From assembly GCA_015852425.1 (NCBI GenBank), contig JAAAIG010000606.1, forward strand, positions 1 through 24,318: a DNA stretch of 24,318 bases. Direction: 5' to 3'. Below, in pieces: positions 8,093-16,342 of this stretch. The position numbers and the translations under genes are program-made. This DNA comes from Gryganskiella cystojenkinii (Eukaryota; Mortierellomycota; Mortierellomycetes; Mortierellales; Mortierellaceae). Below the pieces are notes generated by a model. It did no database searches. It was given only the letters and a program-made list of their open reading frames with translations, and was not told the origin of the DNA. Every line of letters begins with the position of its first letter. Within the stretch, counting starts at the first letter, position 1.

Positions 8093-9622
8093 TTACTTGG
8101 ATCCAAAGAGGATAACATGCACAGAGTGGTACGTGCGAGCACCGGCCAAGTTCAAGGATGAGTGAATATCCTGAACCTTGACCAAACCACTGTGAACCGT
8201 CTCCTGGACCTTAACCTGGTAACCGACAAGGGACAGACGGATATCATCGGCAGCGGTCTGCAAGATGGGCAAAGTCTCCTCAGTGGTCAAGTGCAAGATG
8301 TTGCGGGCCTTCTGGATCGCAGAGACATCCTTCTTCACGAGTTCACCCTTGACAGAGACATAACGATCGTTGACAAAGTTGACAAGAGGCTGAATGCGGA
8401 CCTGGACAGACTCAGGCAGAGATGGGCTATGCTTCTTCAAGTACACGGACAATGAATCAACCTCAGCAAGGACCTTGTTGCTCAATTCCGAGACGCGGGT
8501 TTGGACCTGGGAAGAGGCCTCACGGGGAACTTTCTGGACGTTCTCGGACAATTCCTTGGTATGGGCACGAAGTGACTCGGCCAAAGCCGTCAAACGGACG
8601 TTCAAGGCATGAAGCTGATCCTTGGACTTGACAACAACAGCGTTCTTCTCCGCGGCGGCTTTCAATTCCTCTGCCTTTTGCGTCACTGGCGAGACAGCGA
8701 CACTGACACGACGGGTGACACGGAGAGAGACAGAGCGACCGAGGTCAACAACACGAACGGCTTGGTTGTTCTGTGTCGTCGACTCCCCAGACTGGGTCTC
8801 GGTATCGGCGGGCAAGATGCGGTTGACGGCCTTCTCGAGTTCATCAACCAAAGGAGTCGCACGGGTGTTGACCGAGGTCGCGATCGTGTTCGCGGTCGTC
8901 GTGGCCGTCGTCGTGATGTTGTTGGCGGTCGAAGTCGCAGCAGCGGTGATCTGATTGCGAGTCGAGACCGCAGCGTTCGTGACCTGATCACGGGTCGAGA
9001 CCGCGGTGGAGACGATGGTGTTGGTCACGGACTTGACAGGGGCCGTCACCCGGGTATCAATCGTTGACTGGATCTGGGTATAAGCATTCTTGGACGACTC
9101 CTCGACATAGACATAAGGCTTCTTGACGTGGTCCACAATCTCGGCCGTGGGCTTAGTAATGATGGGGAGACGAGTCTCGAGGATATCGAGGGACTTGGTC
9201 GCGAATTTATCAACCGTCTGGAGGTGAGGTTGAACCAAGGGCTGAAGGCGAGTCTGGTATCCCTCCGTGTATTTATTCACGGTCTCGACAGCAGATCCAG
9301 CAGCGCCGAGGGCATAACGACCGACCTTGGTGTCTTTGGCATACGAGTGCAACGAGGAGATACCATCATGAACCAAAGGGATCGAGGAGAATCGGCTGAA
9401 AAAGAGGGCCGAGTACTCAGCACCCTTCTCGTTATGGTTGTTGGCGTTGTTGGCATGAACACCGTTGCCGTTGACCTTAACCTGTTCTTCTTCAACAGAG
9501 GAGGTCGAGGTGCGGGAGTGGGAATGCTCCTCGACATCCGAATCAGAGTCCGAGGAGTTGTGGCGGGCGGGCGCAGGCGCCGCAGTGTAGCGAGTGGCCT
9601 TGGCGGATCGCTTGTTGGGCAT
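8093..9622 (-). CDS. Perilipin-like lipid-droplet protein with 11-residue repeats, intronless
   Basis: This is a single frame of 509 residues. Residues 1-65 are a charged, disordered leader (SDSDSDVEE, Asn/His-rich). Residues about 72-165 are a PAT-type perilipin domain: SRFSSIPLVHDGISSLHSYA, then GSAVETVNKYTEGYQTRLQP and DKFATKSLDILETRLPII. Residues 197-262 hold consecutive 11-residue units (VSTRDQVTNAA, VSTRNQITAAA, TSTANNITTTA, TTTANTIATSV), the pattern that forms lipid-binding amphipathic helices in perilipins and synucleins. Residues about 315-509 are long amphipathic helices, probably the C-terminal bundle. Perilipins coat lipid droplets and restrain lipolysis; in an oleaginous fungus this would be a major storage-lipid protein. 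The ATG has A at -3. The next gene upstream is about 9.5 kb away, which leaves room for extended regulation. Membership of the perilipin family is well supported; the exact subtype is not. Confidence 0.85.
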   Translation of the reverse strand: MPNKRSAKATRYTAAPAPARHNSSDSDSDVEEHSHSRTSTSSVEEEQVKVNGNGVHANNANNHNEKGAEYSALFFSRFSSIPLVHDGISSLHSYAKDTKVGRYALGAAGSAVETVNKYTEGYQTRLQPLVQPHLQTVDKFATKSLDILETRLPIITKPTAEIVDHVKKPYVYVEESSKNAYTQIQSTIDTRVTAPVKSVTNTIVSTAVSTRDQVTNAAVSTRNQITAAATSTANNITTTATTTANTIATSVNTRATPLVDELEKAVNRILPADTETQSGESTTQNNQAVRVVDLGRSVSLRVTRRVSVAVSPVTQKAEELKAAAEKNAVVVKSKDQLHALNVRLTALAESLRAHTKELSENVQKVPREASSQVQTRVSELSNKVLAEVDSLSVYLKKHSPSLPESVQVRIQPLVNFVNDRYVSVKGELVKKDVSAIQKARNILHLTTEETLPILQTAADDIRLSLVGYQVKVQETVHSGLVKVQDIHSSLNLAGARTYHSVHVILFGSK

Positions 9623-9800
9623 TATGGAGATTGGCTATTTTTTTCTTTAGCAGATAAAAGTCCTGCAAATGGATAAGAAAGAGGGGGAGAGTGTTGAAAA
9701 GTTCGTTAGAAAGATTACAGAGTGTGAGAGAGTTGTGAGGAGGAAGGGAAAAGGTGACTGTGTTTGATGTGCTATGGAAGAGAAAGGAGAAAGGAGAAGG
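9623..9800 (-). promoter_or_regulatory. Perilipin proximal leader with a candidate 56-base intron
   Basis: Just upstream of the perilipin ATG the minus strand has an acceptor-like tccatttgcag ending at 9663. A branch-like CTAAC and a possible donor GTAATC at 9718 precede it, giving a 56-base leader intron. Upstream of that is a CT-rich stretch (9725-9800) with the look of a transcription start. The same acceptor could instead be used by a distal exon near 10978. No ATG lies between the acceptor and the start codon. Confidence 0.35.
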
Positions 9801-10975
9801 GGGAAAGTCGAGAACAAAAAAGCGAAGCAAAAAAAAAAGGACAGTGACGAGTTCAGAGTCTTTTTTTTATGCTATTGGCATGTGCGAAACAAACGAATCA
9901 AACGAGTACGGAGCATGAAGGCCGGAAGATCCGACAAAAGGGCAAAGGAAGGAAGAGGGGGTATGTTAAAGGAGGGAAAGGAGGGACGAGGGGCATGAAG
10001 GTCGGGGTGACCGAGAGTACAACCGACAGGAGTTGCAAAGATAGGATTTTTTGATAGACAGACATCTGTCGTCCATGCGTAATCTTTGCATATGCAAGAA
10101 AAAAAACCGCACCAGCCAACCAACCAAACCAACTGGAAACAAAAAGAAAGTCTTGTTTTTTTTCCCTCTTTTCCCGTCTCTTCTTCCCTCTTTTGCTGTT
10201 TTTTCACAATCCTCTCTTCCCAAAGAGAAGGCGCGCGGAGAGTCAAAATTGGGACACGAACCCAAGGTCTAAGAAAAAAGAGGAAAATTAAAATCCTCGC
10301 ACGAAGCACTTCCTGTTTGGAGACAAAAATAACCGTTGGGCTGGGCCACTAGTCTTCACGGTGTTGTGCGTGTTTGTGTGCATGGTGCAATCGCGGGGTG
10401 TGGGGGCAGATACGATTTCCTTTTCATGCAAATAGTGCAATAGGTCAAGGAAATGGATGATGGCAAACACATACAAAAAAAGTGAGCACACCCAAGTTTG
10501 GGAGACAAAAGGGAGGACGGGAACAAAGGGGGAAATAAACACGATGTTGTCTTATCCAATGCTTATGAATCGTGCAGCCTTTGTACATTTCGTTCGTGTG
10601 AACCCAAAGTGTGGGTTGCGCGGGAGTTACGTTTGCCGCTGTTATTTTTTTCATTTCCTCCTAGCCCTGTCACTCTCTGGTACTCTTTGATCGGGTCTGT
10701 CCGTTGTTGTTGAATTGTAGATATGAACCAAAAGAAAAGAAAATGAGAGCAAAAAAAAAAAAAAAGGCGAAATATTTTGGGCTAGAAACCCTCGACATGG
10801 CTAAAAAAAAAAAAAAAAAAATCTTGAGAAAACAAACATGTGCGTGTGGTGAGCGGGCATGATTTTCCACGCGAACCGGTCCGTAGGATCGTGATTGCGA
10901 GGAGGCTGTGTTATCGGTTAATGCAGATAACAAAAATTAAGGGAAGCGGGGAAGAGTGTTTGAACAGCAGCACTT
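9801..10975. other. Non-coding stretch, possible perilipin leader intron / promoter
   Basis: No recognisable protein is present. Composition is uneven: purine-rich on the plus strand at 9775-10010, a mixed CT-rich stretch at 10150-10225, and A15 and A19 runs at 10751-10765 and 10803-10821. Open frames of 60-145 codons on both strands are low-complexity Lys/Arg or Phe/Leu sequence. If the donor at 10977 and the acceptor at 9663 are joined, this whole stretch would be one intron of about 1.3 kb. Confidence 0.5.
10803..10821 (+). repeat. A19 homopolymer
   Basis: Nineteen consecutive A, preceded 37 bases earlier by an A15 run (10751-10765). On the minus strand the T run is directly followed by AG, so it would make a strong polypyrimidine tract and acceptor if transcribed leftwards. 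Confidence 0.95.
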
Positions 10976-10977
10976 AC

Positions 10978-11320
10978 CAATAAGATCGTTACAAAGAGGT
11001 GGGGATGATCGCAGTCGAATGAAGAATGCAAATCAAAATGAGAAGAAACAGATCTTTCGAATGTTTAAAGGCAAAATGCTGTTGTACTCGACGGAATGTT
11101 ACAAGAGTAAAAAACGGAGCAAGCCAGCAGAAGCAATCAAAGGGGAGGAAAGGATCGAGAAGATTGATAAGGATAAAAAAATAGTAGACGAAGAAAAAAG
11201 GATGGTAGGGGTGGAGAAGGAAAGGAGCGGCGGAAGCACTGGAAAAAGAAAAAAGAAAAAAGGAAAAAAAAGCAGAAAAAAGAGAAACAAAAGCAAGGCG
11301 GCCAATGGTGCCTTTTTATA
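10978..11320 (-). promoter_or_regulatory. TATA promoter with ATG-free leader exon on the minus strand
   Basis: On the minus strand a canonical TATAAAAAGG (11320-11311) is followed by a dense CT-rich tract (about 11290-11130). About 330 bases then run without any ATG to a consensus donor, ATTG followed by GTAAGT at 10977-10972. This is the expected layout of a fungal TATA promoter and non-coding first exon. The nearest coding region downstream on the same strand is perilipin, 1.35 kb away, with a good acceptor at 9663. It could equally start a non-coding RNA. Confidence 0.4.
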
Positions 11321-14058
11321 CGAGAAAAGAAAAGGCCATGGTCGCTTCAACAAGACTTCCCCATGCTTTTTTTTGCTTGCTTCCAACTATTTCATATGTT
11401 TGCAAGCGAAGAGGTCCTCATCGTCATTTATTCAATAGGCGAAACAATTCAGCGCGGACAGTTTAGTTTCAATTCAATTACGACTATTGAATCGGAGGAA
11501 GTTGAATAAGGTCAAAGCTGTGCTCAGAACAAAGGTAAGGCAGGCGGGATCTCGATGAGAAAGAAAAAAAGGTTGCCTTTTCTCATGCTGTTTATACAAG
11601 AAAGATAAGGAAATGCACCCATTCCGACTGATAGCCAAATCCAATTTTGTTTTATGTTTTTAGATTGTTAGAAACAAAACGGTGGCCGCCATCATTAGTC
11701 TCTCTGGATCAGACTCTTCCCTTCTCTTTTTCCTCAGTCTCCTCTCACCCTCTTTTTTTGCAGTCAGACCATTCTTCATTACTCGAACATTGCAACGTCC
11801 TACTTATCATACATAATTTCGTTCTTGGGAATCTTGTCCAACATCGTGGACATGAATATGACCTAACTGATGTCCAAATGCCGGACAGGGGTGGTGGAGA
11901 TGACTAAGGGGGAGCACAGAAACAAAAGGGAGAGTGATTGCAATTGCAGGAGCACGATTTGAGGACAACCACATCAACATTTTTTTGTTCTCTCCCCGCC
12001 TGTGCAATTCCGAGTACTAATCCGCAAAGAAATACAAAGGATAGATAGACCTTGACGATAAAAAAAAGTGACCCCCCATTTGTCTCGAGGCGAAGAAAAA
12101 ATCTCTGCACGTCCATCCATACCCCTCCATTCTTCACGACGACAAGAAAAAAAAGAACCCCAGATGAGAGGGGGTGAAGGGAACAGGGCAGGGACAATTT
12201 TTAATGGCGCAGACAGACCCGAGCAAAACATTTTTTTACTCCCCTTTTGTGACCTGGCTCCGAAGAGAATGAGAGTAAGCAGTTGAATAAAAGAAGAAAA
12301 CAGGGCGAGCCTGACACATGTCGACCATCTTTCTCTTCTTTTCACACATTGAACAGAGTCGGTATTATTATCTCTCTTTCGGCACACGCCCCTACTCCTT
12401 GGGAGCCGCCTCCAGTTTTCCCTTTTTCACTCTAGCAGTTTTATTTTGCATTCTCTTTTTTCTTTTTCTTACGCATGCCGACCAAGAATACGGGAGGGGC
12501 CACAATGCGTTAAGATCATCCCGAGAGCGAGAGGGAAGGGTGTCCAGATTCCAAAACACTTTTTGAGGGTTGAAGGAAACTCTAACCGAGAATAGGACAG
12601 CAAGAGCGTGACAACCAGAAGGGCGGAGGTTGCCCTTGGAGGCATACCTTTTGACGGCATTGCCACGGTTTTGTTCGATCCCCGTGTCTGGATCCCTCAA
12701 AGAAATATATTCGGATAAAACAAACTGTCACGATGGGAAAATTGATCTGCAGATTGTCGTGCAAGCGTCCATATCGGCTCGCGTTTTTCTGACAAATGAC
12801 TATAGTAGGCGCCAGAGCACCAGTGCGTATGTACTTTTTCTTCGACTATTCAATCCTTCATCCGTCCTGGTATAATACATTAGTGGAAGACAAGAGAGAA
12901 AGAAAAAAATTGTGAAAGGGAGCAAATCATGTCATGGAAGGTCAGAATAGACTCACAACGTGTGTCTATGAGAGGTTTCCAATCGTGGACCAAAAAAGGA
13001 CCAGGACCCAGGGTGTTATTCAATTCAATCACTCTTTTAAAAATTAAGGCCGCAATCTCCATTGCACCAAAACAAACAAAAGAGAAGGAGAAAGAGTAAA
13101 CAAAAAGCACGACCATTTTATTTTTTTGACGCTCAGATCATGCCCCAAATTGAACCCAAAAAAAGTCAAGTCTCAAAAAATTTCACGTGTCAGTTATTCA
13201 AATGCATGGTCCGGTCGCTGCGTTTGAATGCATCTCCATAAGTGCAACCAAGAAACAGCACTAGACTGCTGCTTGTTCGTCTCGTCTCTGCATCCTCTGT
13301 TGCCTCTTGTTGTCGCTCAATAACACCTCTAAAAGTGCGAAATGGATGCGCAACGGGCGCAAATCACTCAGCAAGGTGTCCGTGTGTTTGTTCAGGAACA
13401 GACTGCATTGCATCAAAACAAAAAACAAAAAAAAGTGCGTTCTTGTTCAAACGTCCGATCGTGAATTCCTTTTTTTGATGCCACTGTCTCCTGAAACAAT
13501 TTCCTTCTCGATTTCTCGATGGGTAAAAAAAAAATAGAAAGGGTGAGCGCGGTCTGTGAAAAAATGAGGAGAAGGCAAAGGGACAAAAGAAAAAAATCAA
13601 GACTCAACTCGACACGTGTCTGGAACAAGGTCGTGGACACATGTCCAAGGGTTCGAAATCATGGTGCGACCACTATCCACCCGCCTGCAACAGTTGAAAC
13701 AGGGCAATCGGTGCGATGTTGGGCACTAAAGGAAAGGTGATGCCGGTAAAAATGATTTATTTGTTATCTTTTGACATCCCCCACACCACTATCGAGCAGA
13801 ACACATGGTACAAACCATGGAGGTGTGAGAGAGTTTGAATAGGTCTCAAAAAGCACCGTGGGCGCAAATCTCAGTTCAAAGACACCTCGTTTCTTTTCGT
13901 GGCAGTTCCTGCATGATTATTGTGATCTCCACTACCACCAGAGACCAGAGGAAACGAAAACTTGCATCGCACAGATCCAAAGACAAAAAGCACGTACTAA
14001 GTGTTGGACGCAAAGGGGGTGTTGATCGTTTTGGGCTATCCTGCCGACAACTCGATCG
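11321..14058. other. Non-coding stretch, nothing recognisable
   Basis: About 2.7 kb with many A and T runs, no ribosomal or spliceosomal RNA motif that I recognise, and no open frame resembling a protein family. Small inverted repeats are present, such as ACATGGT and ACCATG arms around 13801-13825 and a TTCAAT/ATTGAA hairpin near 11470-11491; these are too short to interpret. Confidence 0.5.
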
Positions 14059-14199
14059 CCTTTGTTTCCTTGTTTTGTCCTTTATGGAGGCCTAAACCTT
14101 AGAAAACTGTACTGTATCTTGTAACTATTGAAGTTTGAAGTATATTGTGGAGTTTCTACGGTTTAGGCCTTCAAAGGACAAAACAAGGAAACACAAAAG
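14059..14199. repeat. Foldback (inverted) repeat of about 140 bases
   Basis: Two arms flank a 61-base unpaired centre (14099-14159). The outer arms pair perfectly over 21 bases (14063-14083 with 14173-14193). The inner arms pair perfectly over 10 bases, GGCCTAAACC (14089-14098) with GGTTTAGGCC (14160-14169). They are separated by a small bulge (5 bases on the left, 3 on the right). No matching target-site duplication was seen. It could be a remnant of a miniature foldback transposon or a hairpin-forming transcript. Confidence 0.8.
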
Positions 14200-16037
14200 T
14201 AAGCGAACGAGAAGACGCCAAACAGGTTTTTTTACAGTTAGGCTATCTTATTAGTTGGGGGCGGCGAGTGAGAGCGTATACGGTCGACTGAGAGGAGGTT
14301 CCTCCGGAGCCCATTACAGTACAGTACCTTGCTCTCGCTATGCTTTGCTCTGTTCTTCAAGGAATTGGCATGTGTCAACTCGCAACAATGTTCCTTCTTT
14401 ATTCGTGGCAAAACCCGCGAGGCGCCAGGTTCCGCTCGCGTCCACTTCTTGCAACATTGCAGGTGCCAGGCCGTGAATAGACGGAATCTGCTGTTAAAAC
14501 TCGGATTCTATTTTGGTGGCAAACAGCATTCTCTCCACTTTAAGTGATCGAGAAAAAGCTTATTCTTAATGAACCTTATTTCACAAAGATTCCAGATGGC
14601 GAAATTCGACCTCTCGGTGCCTCGGATGCTCCACGCTCCGCTCTCGGCAACGTCTGCAGAGAGAAAACGAGAGTTGGACCTCAGCCAAGGTTCTCGTCTC
14701 CACTCTTTCTTTTTGGACCAGAACCTTGTTTTTTCGATGAAGACGTGGATGGAGAACTCTCTTTTGCCTGGAAAGCTACCGAAGTGGACAATCTCTCCTT
14801 TTGGTTTTCGGTCGCCATGAACTTTCAAACAGGAAGCCCGTGGCTTGAGAACGAAATTTTAAACCGGTGATCGATGCATCGAATATGTAGGATGTTTCCA
14901 AGCGGCCCAAAAAATATTCCGGCTTTCTGGAACTTTTGGAAAGGGCCAGACGGAGAAACCGAAAAGAACTCAGCGCTACCAGGAAGGTCTTTTTTTTTGT
15001 CACTCAGATACGGCAATGACGCGATATCGACGGCGCAGCCTGGAGCATCGTCCCACTTTTTTTCCTACGAAAAGCAAAATGGCGAAGATTCTGATTTGCA
15101 TGAGCCAGCGCTACGCATATTAAAAACATGAAGATGATTTCAGTTGGCAGTTGTCTCATGAGTTAGACTCGTCCTGCATCTTTCAGGTGATGCTCACAGG
15201 TCCTCTCATTCTGGCTCCTGTCTACAATTTTTCATGCATGCACTACAAATTATTGGGAAGAGATGATCTGGTACATGTCCAGTAGTCTCTCCCCCATTGC
15301 TTTTTATAGTTTACTTCTATTATTCTATTCTTCCTCGAGCACCATGATCTACACCCACGCTTTCGTGTTCGCAACATATGACAAAGAACACAAGTTAATT
15401 CGGAATAAGTGCTCTTATTTCTTTTAGTTTGATCGAGAGTACCAGTCTAGATCCTTCCGCCATGATTCGATGTTTTTATGACGACAAGAATATTGTTCTG
15501 AATACAATTACGAGTATCGTCGCCGCCAGGTGGGAATCGTGGTTTTGAGGGACGGGGTGGGGGCGGGCCAGGAGAGGATGAAATCACGCAAGACGAGATC
15601 ACTCTGGACGTCACTTCTCTTCTTCTGGCCCTCCATGGCGGTACTCCTCCGACAACGCGCAGCATTTGATATACAATCGCTCATAAGTGCAACCAAATCC
15701 GACGACGAACAAAAAATATCTGTCACGGATTCTCTCTCAATTGCAAAGTCAACAGAAGTACAAACTAAAAAAAACTCCAGTAAAGAGACACCACACCTAG
15801 GAGGAACGAGCGCGTTCCAGTATTGTGGAGCGGGAGAGGGCCCGGATGGGACACCCTCCCTCGCACCTTCCTTTTTTCCCATGACACTTTAAGCTTACTC
15901 GCTCCGTTTTCCCTTTTTTTATTTTTATTTTTATTTTTTCTTTGGAGAAGGCCCTCCGCCCTGCGTTCACTTAGAACTGGCAGGAATGGTGCCTTTTTAT
16001 TTCTTTCGTTTGTTAAACTGACCCTGTAGTGAACATG
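14200..16037. other. Non-coding stretch with a cluster of coding-like frames
   Basis: No gene is assigned. Between 14329 and 15131 three open frames follow each other closely and read as mixed, non-repetitive protein sequence, but none begins with a well-placed ATG followed by a recognisable domain; they may be a decayed gene. At 15508-15892 both strands are open for about 120 codons with no recognisable product. An ATTTTT simple repeat lies at about 15914-15940. Confidence 0.4.
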
Positions 16038-16334
16038 TAGTGTTTCTAGCCGACATTTGTAAACCGCCGTTAACCGGCTAACCGACGTGTTTGCTGACTG
16101 ACCACGTACTGTCATCTATGACCGGTCAGTTGCTGGACCATTATACATTCCCTCCTTCTTGACTTGAAAAGAGGTCCATATGGTCAAGTTGTTAACCATT
16201 TAAACCACATATCTGTTACCGGCCATGACCTGTCAAGAGTCGATCGACGATTGTGACCGGTTAACCAACCAGTCAGGCCTTTCAGTTAACTATTAACCGA
16301 ACCGCCTCAAAAAAAAAAATAGGTTAAAACACTA
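16038..16334. mobile_element. hAT-like non-autonomous transposon (MITE), 297 bases
   Basis: The ends are an 8-base terminal inverted repeat, TAGTGTTT at 16038-16045 and AAACACTA at 16327-16334, which fits the hAT end consensus YARNG. The flanks are TGAACATG (16030-16037) and GGAACAGG (16335-16342), an 8-base target-site duplication matching at 6 of 8 positions; 8 bases is the hAT duplication length. Inside are dense subterminal motifs: GTTAAC at 16069, 16191, 16260 and 16285, repeated ACCGG cores, and the palindrome TGACCGGTCA at about 16118-16127. hAT transposases bind such subterminal repeats. No coding capacity is present, so it would need a transposase from elsewhere. The two mismatches in the duplication suggest an old insertion or make the call uncertain. 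Confidence 0.55.
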
Positions 16335-16342
16335 GGAACAGG

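Noticed and set aside
8609..9676. Open frames on the plus strand opposite perilipin (8609-9067 and 9128-9676, up to 182 codons)
   Set aside because: They are antisense shadows of the GC-rich, repetitive perilipin codons. Their Arg/Gly/Asp-rich sequence has no family character, while the minus strand encodes a recognisable protein.
10240..10275. T-arm-like sequence TTGGG-TTCGTGT-CCCAA on the minus strand
   Set aside because: The B box has T where the conserved A is required, and no anticodon arm, acceptor stem or A box fits around it.
10956..11438. 160-codon Lys/Arg-rich open frame on the plus strand
   Set aside because: It arises from the A/G-rich tract. The sequence is low complexity and its start is not leader-like; the minus strand shows promoter features instead.
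13801..13830. Inverted repeat with ACATGGT and ACCATG arms
   Set aside because: Arms of 6-7 bases are expected by chance in a window this long.
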